Part shown: positions 34,110 through 41,385 of the stretch, one piece after another
Layout of the letters: each line of letters begins with the position of its first letter
Numbering within the stretch: position 1 is the stretch's first letter
Source of the DNA: JBBATK01 sp040398805
GTDB lineage: Bacteria > Bacteroidota > Ignavibacteria > Kapaibacteriales > NICIL-2
Direction of reading: 5' to 3'
DNA: 43,793 bases
NCBI GenBank assembly: GCA_040398805.1
Contig: JBBATK010000014.1
Span: 1-43,793 of the forward strand
Program-made: the position numbers and the translations under genes
Notes under the pieces: model-generated
Databases searched by the model: none
Told to the model about the DNA's origin: nothing
Seen by the model: only the letters and a program-made list of their open reading frames with translations

Positions 34110-34616
34110 TTAATTCTTCGGCAATGTGTCGCGGATGATGACGGGCTCGTTCTGCATGGAGCGCGCCGCTTCACGGAAATACTTGATAGGTACCCACAGC
34201 ATGCCGAAGCATTCGCCGTCTTCCTTCGTGAGACGCTTATGATGGATCTTGTGAGCGCGTCGGATGGCACGGAAGTACACGGTGTTGGCATTGCGCAGCC
34301 ATTTGAACCGCTGATGGATGAAGATGTCGTGGATGACGAAATAACCGAAACCGTAGACGGTTATTCCCAGGCCGCCCCAGAAATACCAAAGGTCGAACCC
34401 CTGGGTCATGCCCGCGTACAGCAACGCGATGCCCGGCGTGGCGAAGATGAGGAAGAAGGAGTCGTTGCGCTCGAAAAAGCCGTCTTCGCCCTTCAAGTGA
34501 TGGTCGGCATGGAGCATCCAGAGCGGACCGTGCATAAGGTACTTGTGCGCAGTCCACGCCACCGCTTCCATTCCGAAGAAGAATCCCAAGAACACACCGA
34601 AGTTCTCTAGCGTCAT
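34110..34616 (-). CDS. crtZ: Beta-carotene hydroxylase (CrtZ)
   Basis: A 168-residue membrane di-iron hydroxylase. The His-box pattern is complete: HKYLMHG, HADHH, HDIFIHQRF and HKIHHKR. Four hydrophobic segments surround the boxes. It adds hydroxyl groups to the beta rings, giving zeaxanthin from beta-carotene. The ATG at 34616 overlaps the stop of the upstream SRPBCC gene (ATGA), so they are coupled; the longer frame to 34874 lies inside that gene and is rejected. Confidence 0.95.
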   Translation of the reverse strand: MTLENFGVFLGFFFGMEAVAWTAHKYLMHGPLWMLHADHHLKGEDGFFERNDSFFLIFATPGIALLYAGMTQGFDLWYFWGGLGITVYGFGYFVIHDIFIHQRFKWLRNANTVYFRAIRRAHKIHHKRLTKEDGECFGMLWVPIKYFREAARSMQNEPVIIRDTLPKN

Positions 34617-35080
34617 TTTGATTTCCCGAAAAGTTTGTCCAGCGTCGCTTCGCGATAGGCAAAAATACTTTCCACCTGCTTGCGGACGAAGAGCGCGTGC
34701 GCGATGAGGCCGATAGGACCGAACGGAAGTTGATACACGAGCTCGTCGGTCATCTCCACCCCGCCCTCGATCTCGCGGAACCGGTGCGTGTGCACCCATT
34801 CCTTGTACGGACCCTTCAGCTGCATGTCCGTGAATTCGTGGGGCGCACTTACGTTCGTGATCTTCGTCACCCACGTCAGCGGTATGCCCATCACGGGATG
34901 CACCTTGTACTTGATGATCATCCCTTCGCGCGTCGTGCCTTCATCGAATCCCGACAGGATCTTGAAGTTCATGTACTCGGGCGTGATCTTCGACAGGTTC
35001 TTCGGCGAACTGAAGAAGGCCCAGGCCTCTTCCAGCGATATGGGCAATATCTGGCGTGTATTCAGCGTGAAACGTTTCAT
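34613..35080 (-). CDS. SRPBCC (START/Bet v1-like) protein of the carotenoid operon
   Basis: A 155-residue soluble protein with the Bet v1-like pattern TLNTRQILPISLEEAWAFFS, then NLSKITPEYMNFKIL and the strand VKTITNV-type segment, ending in the long C-terminal helix FVRKQVESIFAYREATLDK. Members bind hydrophobic ligands in a deep pocket. In Bacteroidota they often sit in carotenoid clusters as here; a role in carrying or modifying a carotenoid is an inference. A start four codons earlier (35092) is equally possible, as neither has a clear Shine-Dalgarno sequence. Its stop overlaps the crtZ start. Confidence 0.85.
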   Translation of the reverse strand: MKRFTLNTRQILPISLEEAWAFFSSPKNLSKITPEYMNFKILSGFDEGTTREGMIIKYKVHPVMGIPLTWVTKITNVSAPHEFTDMQLKGPYKEWVHTHRFREIEGGVEMTDELVYQLPFGPIGLIAHALFVRKQVESIFAYREATLDKLFGKSK

Positions 35081-35184
35081 GGTATGGAGCATTCGTTATG
35101 TGTCCCGCCATACACGAACAAGCGGAGGTTTTCTTGTGAGGGAGGCGGCGCGGCGGCGGACGTAATCGATGCGCGGGCGTCCGC

Positions 35185-35781
35185 TCACTTGCGCAGACGC
35201 GCCTTCTCATCCTCGGTGCAGAGGTCGGAGGACAACAAGGCCGCACGGATATTGCCCGCAAGCTCTTCGTCGTCGCTCTTCCGACGTTCCATGAGAAAAC
35301 GCATCAGGTGCTCCTTGTCCGTATACCTATGCTCTCGATAGGGCAGCACGCCGGGAAGACGGCTTTGGATGGTGAACCGCAGATAGCGGAGCTCCGTCAT
35401 CTCGGGGGCCGCCTGCACCGCCTTCTCCATCAGGTCGCGACCGGCCGTGAAGCACCGCATCTTCGTGACGGGATTATAGGAGTGATGTCCGACCAGAAAC
35501 TCCGCCATGGCCCGGTATCCGAACGCCAGCGGCTCGCTCTCCGTCACCTTCTCCAGATCCTCCTGCATCTTCTCCGCCTGCTCCATGCTCTGGGTGGCCA
35601 AGGCGCAAGCACGTCGAAGCTCCGAGCGACGTGTAGCCACGGCATCGGCCTCCGCGTGCATCGGCAGGAGCGGCATGAAGGCAATGCCCGCATACACCAT
35701 CCATACGGTCATCATCAGCGTCCGCATAGCAACGCCATGCACCCGGCGGCGGCCTGCGGCGAAACGGCTTCGGGAGGTCAT
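35185..35781 (-). CDS. Exported protein of unknown function in the carotenoid operon
   Basis: A 198-residue protein that I do not recognise by family. The ATG at 35781 overlaps the crtB stop (ATGA), fixing the start and coupling the genes. An N-terminal hydrophobic segment (about 20-42, MRTLMMTVWMVYAGIAFMPL) could be a signal peptide after a basic leader, or a signal anchor. The rest is helical, with features such as GYRAMAEFLVGHHSYNPVTK and LRYLRFTIQSRLPGVLPY, and a charged C-terminus. Proteins of this kind occur next to crtB in many Bacteroidota clusters. It may support assembly of the pigment enzymes, but that is a guess from position. Confidence 0.7.
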   Translation of the reverse strand: MTSRSRFAAGRRRVHGVAMRTLMMTVWMVYAGIAFMPLLPMHAEADAVATRRSELRRACALATQSMEQAEKMQEDLEKVTESEPLAFGYRAMAEFLVGHHSYNPVTKMRCFTAGRDLMEKAVQAAPEMTELRYLRFTIQSRLPGVLPYREHRYTDKEHLMRFLMERRKSDDEELAGNIRAALLSSDLCTEDEKARLRK

Positions 35782-36623
35782 CGTATCACTCCCAGCTGAT
35801 TGAACACATAGGTGCGCAGAAGCAGATACATCTTGTACGTATCGCTCACGCGAATGCGTTCGTGCAATACACGCTCGGCCGAGGTGCGACGGATCTTCCG
35901 GAAGAGTTCGATGTAATACGCGTACGCCAGATACACGCCGAAGCGCGCACTGCGCGGCAGCATGCGGATACCCTCGAGGGCGGCGGCGAAGTCGGCGGCG
36001 ATATCCTTCTCGATCTCCTTCTTCGCTTCGGCGTCGAAGGAATGCAAATCCACGTTCGGGAAATACACACGGTTCAGGTCCACGCCGTCCTCGCGCAGGT
36101 CGCGCAGGAAGTTGATCTTCTGGAAGGCCGCACCCAGACTCATGGCGGGAGGTGTGAGACGTTCGTACATGGCGTCATCGTTCTCCACGAACACGCGCAA
36201 GCACATGAGTCCCACCACCTCCGCCGAACCAAGGATATACTCCTTGTACTTCTCGGGCGAATACTCCTGCGGATGCAGATCCATTTCCATGCTCCGAAGG
36301 AAGGTGGCGATAAGGTCGCGCGGTATGCGGTACTCATGCACCGTCTTCTGGAAACTGTTGAGGATGGGATTCAGGCTGATGCGTTGGTCCAGCGCCTTGT
36401 ACGTATCGGCGATGAAGCATGCGAGCAGGTCGGCCTGGTCGTACCCGTGGAAGGTATCGACGATCTCATCGGCGAAGCGGACGAAGCCGTAGATGTTGTA
36501 GATGGGTTCGTGGAAGCGCTTCGTGAGGAAACGGATGCCGAGGGAGAACGAGGTGCTGTAGCGCAGCGTCGTCTCCTTGCTCGTGTGGAACGATATCTCG
36601 TCGAAGAGGTGTTTCGTGGCCAT
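35778..36623 (-). CDS. crtB: Phytoene synthase
   Basis: A 281-residue trans-isoprenyl diphosphate synthase. The two Asp-rich motifs are FVRFADEIVDTF (first) and LRDLREDGVDLNRVYFPN (second); the N-terminus TSKETTLRYSTSFSLGIRFL is also typical. It joins two GGPP molecules to phytoene, the committed step of carotenoid synthesis. The gene follows crtI with a 2-bp gap and overlaps the next gene by 4 bp, so it is inside one operon. No GGPP synthase gene is in the window. Confidence 0.97.
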   Translation of the reverse strand: MATKHLFDEISFHTSKETTLRYSTSFSLGIRFLTKRFHEPIYNIYGFVRFADEIVDTFHGYDQADLLACFIADTYKALDQRISLNPILNSFQKTVHEYRIPRDLIATFLRSMEMDLHPQEYSPEKYKEYILGSAEVVGLMCLRVFVENDDAMYERLTPPAMSLGAAFQKINFLRDLREDGVDLNRVYFPNVDLHSFDAEAKKEIEKDIAADFAAALEGIRMLPRSARFGVYLAYAYYIELFRKIRRTSAERVLHERIRVSDTYKMYLLLRTYVFNQLGVIR

Positions 36624-36625
36624 CG

Positions 36626-38113
36626 TTATCGCATGTCCTTGACAATCTCGTTTGCAACCACCTCGCCCGAAATAAGGGAGGGTGGTACGCCCGGACCCGG
36701 CACCGTGAGCTGTCCGGCGTAATACAGGTTCTTCACTTTCGAGCTCTTCATACGCGGTTTCAGGATGGCGGTCTGCCGCAGGGTGTTGGCCAATCCGTAG
36801 GCGTTGCCTTTGAAAGAGTTGTACTCGCGAACGAAATCATTGTGCGCGAAATCATGACGCACCACCACATGATCGCGCAGATTCTGTCCCGTGCGCTCCT
36901 CCAATCGTTGCATCACCATCTGATAATACTTCTCCCGTACCTCGGGCGTATCCTCCACGCCGGGAGCCGTGGGAATGAGGATGAAGATGTTCTCGCATCC
37001 TTCGGGTGCCACACTGCGATCCGTCTTCGAAGCCACGCTCAGATAGAAGAGCGGGTCCGACGGGAACATCGGTTCCGTATAGATCTCATGCGCATGCACG
37101 TCGAAATCCTTATCGAAGAACAAGGTGTGGTGCAGCAGCTTCTCCACGCGTTTATCCAGACCCAGATAATACATGAGCGCCGAGGGCGCCATGGTACGGC
37201 TGTTCCAATACGCCTCGCTGTATTGTCGGTAGCGCTCGGGCAGCAACGCGCTTTCCACGTGATGATAGTCGGCTGAGGCCACGACGACGTCTGCCGCGTA
37301 GGATGCGCCGCGCGTCTGCACGCCGCGGATGCGCGCGCCGTCCATCTCCACGCCCGTCACTTCCTCACCCAAGCGTATATCCACGCCGCATTCCTCGTTC
37401 ACGCGCACCATGCCTTCCACCACCGAGTGCATTCCGCCTTCAGGGTACCAGGTGCCGAGCACGATATCGGCGTAGTTCATGAGCGAATACAACGCGGGGA
37501 TGTTGCGCGGGTGTGCGCCAAGGAAAAGCACGGGGAACTCGAGCAGACGTCGCAGACGGGAATCGCGGAAGAGTTTGCGTACATGGGTGTGGAGCGAGGT
37601 GAGCATCTGCAGACGGAAGAGTCCGGTGACGATGCGCATGTCCATGAACTCAGTGAGGCTGCGACCGGGACGGTACACGAGGTCGTTCACGCCCACTTCG
37701 TACTTGTACGCTGCTTCTTCAAGGAACAGGTCGAGATTCTTGGCGCTGCCCGGCTCGATGCCTTCGAACATGGCGCGGTATTCCTTGAGGTCGGACGGCA
37801 CATCCATGGTGACGTCGTTTTCGAAGTAGATACGGTATGAGGGGGAGAGGCGCTTGAGCGTGTAGAAGTCCGAGGCCTTATGTCCGAAATGCGCAAAGAA
37901 CCGCTCGAACACATCGGGCATCCAGTACCAGCTGGGTCCCATATCGAAGCGGAATCCCCTATCGCTCAGCGTGCGCGCCCTGCCGCCCGCCTGTGTGTGC
38001 TTCTCGAGCACGGTCACGTGGAATCCCTTTCGGGCCAGATGCGCGGCCGATGCCAAGCCGCTGAAGCCGGCACCGATGACGACCGCCCGACGTTGTTGCG
38101 TTGCCTGATTCAC
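36626..38113 (-). CDS. crtI: Phytoene desaturase (CrtI type)
   Basis: A 495-residue FAD-dependent desaturase. The start is a GTG at 38113 with AGGA six bases upstream; the frame further out is not coding. It opens with the dinucleotide motif VVIGAGFSGLASAAHLA, followed by EKHTQAGGRART, and ends with the bacterial carotenoid-desaturase signature NLYYAGQLTVPGPGVP. It converts phytoene to lycopene in four steps (or in fewer, depending on the subtype). First gene of the carotenoid operon crtI-crtB-unknown-SRPBCC-crtZ-lycopene cyclase. Confidence 0.96.
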   Translation of the reverse strand: MNQATQQRRAVVIGAGFSGLASAAHLARKGFHVTVLEKHTQAGGRARTLSDRGFRFDMGPSWYWMPDVFERFFAHFGHKASDFYTLKRLSPSYRIYFENDVTMDVPSDLKEYRAMFEGIEPGSAKNLDLFLEEAAYKYEVGVNDLVYRPGRSLTEFMDMRIVTGLFRLQMLTSLHTHVRKLFRDSRLRRLLEFPVLFLGAHPRNIPALYSLMNYADIVLGTWYPEGGMHSVVEGMVRVNEECGVDIRLGEEVTGVEMDGARIRGVQTRGASYAADVVVASADYHHVESALLPERYRQYSEAYWNSRTMAPSALMYYLGLDKRVEKLLHHTLFFDKDFDVHAHEIYTEPMFPSDPLFYLSVASKTDRSVAPEGCENIFILIPTAPGVEDTPEVREKYYQMVMQRLEERTGQNLRDHVVVRHDFAHNDFVREYNSFKGNAYGLANTLRQTAILKPRMKSSKVKNLYYAGQLTVPGPGVPPSLISGEVVANEIVKDMR

Positions 38114-38464
38114 GTGGTTCCTGTGTGGGTGATCGGTGGATGATGTTCCTGCGTCCCGTGTTCCGAAACGCTCCCTCAAAGATAGAGAGAGCCGCGGGAT
38201 GGGGAAAACGGCGAGAAGACCCATGAAGAGAAGCGATGCGGTGCAATCCTCGTCAACGCGTTCCGAAAAGAATGTGGATAATCGATGGACCGCACGGGCA
38301 ACGGGGTCCATGCGTGGTTTTCCTATCTTCGCGCCGGTTCTCGCTTGCACGTGGGGTGGTAACACGTTTCCTCCCCGTACGCAGTGTCCGCTTCGGAACT
38401 CGGCTCCATACCCGCGCTTGGTGATTCTGTTCGATGTCGTTCAGACGAATCCGATGCTCGCGTC
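38114..38464. other. Divergent intergenic region before crtI and the DUF4160 gene
   Basis: About 350 bp without a gene. It holds the predicted crt promoter (38177-38208) and a weaker plus-strand element TATCTTCG (38324-38331) that could serve the DUF4160 gene. I see no operator or riboswitch-like structure. Confidence 0.5.
38177..38208 (-). promoter_or_regulatory. Predicted promoter of the carotenoid operon
   Basis: On the minus strand TTTTC (38204-38208) precedes TATCTTTG (38177-38184) by 19 bp, close to the Bacteroidota pair TTTG-N19-TAnnTTTG. The leader to the GTG start would be about 57 nt. Confidence 0.5.
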
Positions 38465-38743
38465 ATGCCGAAGATCGCTGTGTACAAATTCCTGACGTTT
38501 TTCATCTATGCATATGATGCGCTCCACGAGCCCCCGCACATGCATGTCGTCAAGGAACGGGGTAGTAGACAGCGCTCGGCGAAAATCTGGCTGGAACCAT
38601 TGGCGGTGGCAGAAATGGGGTCGCTGACACCGACGGAGATATCCAAAGCACTGAAGGTGATAGCAGCGAACCGAGAGGGGCGTATCGATTCGTTCGCGAG
38701 AGTCAAGAACGGCCACAAGGTTCGCACACGAAGGTTGAGATGA
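38465..38743 (+). CDS. DUF4160-family protein
   Basis: A 92-residue protein from the ATG at 38465; the frame is open further upstream but without support. It begins MPKIAVYKFLTFFIYAYDAL and contains the family core EPPHMHVVKERGSRQRSAKI with conserved His, then IWLEPL and EISKALKVIAANRE. DUF4160 proteins normally precede a DUF2442 gene, as here (1-bp gap). The pair is sometimes treated as toxin-antitoxin-like on the basis of size and linkage; activity is unproven. Confidence 0.85.
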   Translation: MPKIAVYKFLTFFIYAYDALHEPPHMHVVKERGSRQRSAKIWLEPLAVAEMGSLTPTEISKALKVIAANREGRIDSFARVKNGHKVRTRRLR

Positions 38744-38744
38744 T

Positions 38745-39005
38745 ATGACAGCATCCTTGAAGACGAGGCCTATGGCCATAGCGAAACTCGATTTCGATGC
38801 GGTCGGCAAGATCAGCATCACCCTGGACGATGGACGCGTGCTCATCGTTCCGCTGAAGTACTTTCCTGAGTTGAAGAGGCTCCCCAAGGAGAAGCGCATG
38901 AAGTATACCATCGTGGACGACCGGACGGTGTTGTTCCGCTATTCGGATAAGGTCTACCACCTTGAGGATTTCCTCGGCTTGGAAGGTTCGTGGCGCGAAC
39001 GATGA
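38745..39005 (+). CDS. DUF2442-family protein
   Basis: An 86-residue protein whose ATG follows the DUF4160 stop by one base. It contains the DUF2442 pattern: FDAVGKISITLDDGRVLIVP, then LKYFPELKRLPKEKRMKYTI, where the Pro-Leu-x-x-Phe-Pro-x-Leu segment is typical. A second start at Met10 (MAIAKL) is possible. It probably binds the DUF4160 partner or DNA, by analogy with other such pairs. Confidence 0.85.
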   Translation: MTASLKTRPMAIAKLDFDAVGKISITLDDGRVLIVPLKYFPELKRLPKEKRMKYTIVDDRTVLFRYSDKVYHLEDFLGLEGSWRER

Positions 39006-39060
39006 TCTCCTGGGAGTACTCCATCCTGCGCCAATCTCCGACCCTCTCTCCCCCACTCCC

Positions 39061-39300
39061 TCAATACCCCTTCGGATCCATGAAGCGGCGGTCGCGGATG
39101 AAGCTTGTATCCGTGAGCGTACCAAGAAAGGTGATGACATCGCGCATGTCGGTGTCGGTGAGCGTACGGGCGGAACGCAGAGCGGGGTCGTGCGGAAGGT
39201 CTGAGCCCTTGCGATAGAATTCCATCACCGCGGCGAGTGTGCGGAAACGTCCGTCGTGCATGTACGGGAAGGTGCGCGCCACGTTGCGGAGCGACGGCAC
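39061..39300 (-). pseudogene. C-terminal remnant of a MauG/cytochrome c peroxidase-like di-haem protein
   Basis: An 80-codon frame matches only the C-terminal part of MauG-type peroxidases: PSLRNVARTFPYMHDGRF (with the His/Met region), TLAAVMEFYRKG, LTDTDMRDVITFLGTLTD and a final DRRFMDP. A stop (TGA) lies immediately upstream, and the haem-binding CxxCH motifs and the whole N-terminal two thirds are missing; only 164 bp separates it from the next gene, so they cannot be nearby. The preceding bases in another frame would read GRE before VPSLRN, which suggests a one-base frameshift in addition to the larger loss. It is most simply a decaying gene. Confidence 0.75.
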
Positions 39301-39464
39301 TCACGTCCGGCGGTTCTCGGAGGACAGAGTTTTCTCTGTACGATGAGGACGAAATCGTGTACATTGGCATGCCCTGCCCGCGAGTATGTTGCGGACATGC
39401 AGAGGTATCGCGCCACGGCGTCGGTATCGATCGGACCCACTCACGTTTTTTCGTAGGAACATCC

Positions 39465-40256
39465 ATGAAGACCATCCTTCGTCGCTTCACCCTTCTCGTG
39501 TCGGTACTCTGCTCAGCGCTCGTATCGCAGAGCGCTGCCATCTCACAGACCGCGCCGAACTTCAGCATCAATGATTGCAGCAATGCCAAGCATGAGCTCT
39601 ATCAGGACCTCGATGCGGGCAAGGTGGTCGTCATCGTCTGGGTGATGCCCTGCGGCGCCTGCGCCATGCCCATGCTCACGACGAACGGTGTCGTGAAGGA
39701 AGTGAACAAGAGTCACCCCGGAAAAGTGAAGATGTATGTGCTGGATGATTTCGGCGATACCGATTGCGCGTCGCTCATCGGTTGGCTGAAGACGTACTCG
39801 ATAACGACCTCCGGCGGCTATGCCACTATCGCATCGACGTCGAGTGTCCCCATGACCGACTACGGTGATATCGGCATGCCGAAGATCATCGCAGTGGCGG
39901 GAGCGGAACGCCAAATCATCTATCGTTCGGAGAATGATGTGGATGGGTTCCTGCTTCGTGACAGTATCGTGGCCCGGATCACTACATCATCGGTCGATGA
40001 TGAAGGTTCACGCATCGTTCTCTCCCCGCATCCCGTACGCGACGAATTGCACCTCCGCCTTGGCGATACTCCTGCGGAGTCGCTCATCGTGGACATCACG
40101 GATGGTGCGGGTAACGATGTCAGCGCAGGCACAACCGCCTCCCTCAACGGCTCCGACTACCGCATCAGCACTGCGCATCTGGCCAGCGGCGCCTATGTGG
40201 CGCGCATCCGCAGCGGCGTGGCGCTCCGTACCATCCCCTTCATCGTGATACGGTGA
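39465..40256 (+). CDS. Secreted thioredoxin-like protein with T9SS-like C-terminus
   Basis: A 263-residue protein starting at 39465 (AGGA upstream) with signal peptide LLVSVLCSALVSQSAAISQ. Residues about 45-180 are thioredoxin-like: VVVIVWVMPCGACAMPMLTT has a CGAC active-site pair, and VPMTDYGDIGMPKIIAVAG the cis-Pro region. The C-terminal 80 residues (SRIVLSPHPVRDELHLRLGD to ASGAYVARIRSGVALRTIPF) follow the T9SS sorting pattern. It is probably a surface or periplasmic thiol protein. First gene of a three-gene operon with the outer-membrane barrel (4 bp downstream) and the TonB receptor. Confidence 0.83.
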   Translation: MKTILRRFTLLVSVLCSALVSQSAAISQTAPNFSINDCSNAKHELYQDLDAGKVVVIVWVMPCGACAMPMLTTNGVVKEVNKSHPGKVKMYVLDDFGDTDCASLIGWLKTYSITTSGGYATIASTSSVPMTDYGDIGMPKIIAVAGAERQIIYRSENDVDGFLLRDSIVARITTSSVDDEGSRIVLSPHPVRDELHLRLGDTPAESLIVDITDGAGNDVSAGTTASLNGSDYRISTAHLASGAYVARIRSGVALRTIPFIVIR

Positions 40257-40260
40257 TCGC

Positions 40261-41322
40261 ATGAACCACGGTCAAGACTCGGCAGACTCCACGGGCGCGA
40301 CGGTGCAACGCATGAGTGTGCGCACATGGTCAGCCATCCGCTTCCTCATTCTTGCGGTCCTTCTCCTCCTGGCTAGCTCGTCATCTTCCCTTGCCCAGTG
40401 CTGCGCAGGAGGCAACGCCAACCCCATCGCCGGCGGCGCGTCGCAGAGCGTGCTGCAGGAAGGTCAATGGGAAGCGGGCATGAGCATGCAAGGCGTGCGC
40501 ACGCACACCTTCCTCTCGGGCAATGAACCCGCACGATCCTTCATGGATGAATTCACCTCGCTGTATCTCTACTCCCGCGTGGCCTATGGACTGAGCGACC
40601 GGCTGACGTTGTCGGCGGAGTGCGGCTCGTGGCCGTATAAGAACCAGATCGGCTTCAACAAAAGCGATACCGATAACGCGTCCGGTATCGGCGATGTGAT
40701 CCTTCTTCCGCGCGCCTGCGTCTACCGTTCCGGCGTCGGCGAGACCCATACGGAGATTACGCTCGGCATGGGCATGAAGATTCCCGTGGGGTCGCACGAC
40801 GATTCCGTGGGCCGCGTGGAACCGTTTTCCGGCACCACGTATTACCTGCGCAAGCCGCTTTCCATCCAATTGTCGTCGGGTGCGCAGGACCTGATCTTCA
40901 GCGCCTTCTTCTTCCGCGGCAATACCGTTTCCAATGTGAGCTTCTTCGCCAACGCCGTGTACATCCGCAAAGGATGGAACCCATCGGGCGAAAAGCTCGG
41001 GGATTTCTTCAGCACAAGTCTGTTCGGTGCCGCGCCGCTCTTCGCTTCCTGCACGGGCATGCTGCAGCTGCGCGGTGAATGGGTGGGCATGATGCAGATC
41101 AATCCCGTCGTCATCGCGAATAAGAATCCCGGCTACGAACCGAAGTGGACGGGATCGCAGAAACTCTTCCTCAGTCCGCAAGTCAATTACATGCTCATGC
41201 CGTCGCTGGCGGTATTCGCCCTGGCGGACATCCCCGTGTATCAGTATGTGAACGGAACCCAAGTGGCATCGGCCTTCCAAGCGGCGCTCGGCTTCAACTG
41301 GCGCTGGCAGGCGGAAGACTGA
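40261..41322 (+). CDS. Outer-membrane beta-barrel protein
   Basis: A 353-residue protein with a signal peptide (RFLILAVLLLLASSSSSLAQ) followed directly by a cysteine pair (CCAGGNANPIAGG). The rest is barrel-like with alternating strands such as FTSLYLYSRVAYGLSDRLTL, ITLGMGMKIPVGSHDDS and FQAALGFNWRW at the end, similar to the MetA/transporter type of outer-membrane proteins in metal- or aromatic-related clusters. The start could be Met18 (40312). It lies four bp after the thioredoxin-like gene and 63 bp before the TonB receptor. Likely a pore or porin-like partner. Confidence 0.8.
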   Translation: MNHGQDSADSTGATVQRMSVRTWSAIRFLILAVLLLLASSSSSLAQCCAGGNANPIAGGASQSVLQEGQWEAGMSMQGVRTHTFLSGNEPARSFMDEFTSLYLYSRVAYGLSDRLTLSAECGSWPYKNQIGFNKSDTDNASGIGDVILLPRACVYRSGVGETHTEITLGMGMKIPVGSHDDSVGRVEPFSGTTYYLRKPLSIQLSSGAQDLIFSAFFFRGNTVSNVSFFANAVYIRKGWNPSGEKLGDFFSTSLFGAAPLFASCTGMLQLRGEWVGMMQINPVVIANKNPGYEPKWTGSQKLFLSPQVNYMLMPSLAVFALADIPVYQYVNGTQVASAFQAALGFNWRWQAED

Positions 41323-41385
41323 GCGCGAACGTCCGCAAGAACGGCTTCATCCCGTGACCCGTCCACTCCTTCACCACAACTCCGT

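Noticed and set aside
41323..41385. Possible cobalamin riboswitch before the TonB receptor
   Set aside because: The spacer is only 63 bp and has no B12-box-like sequence.
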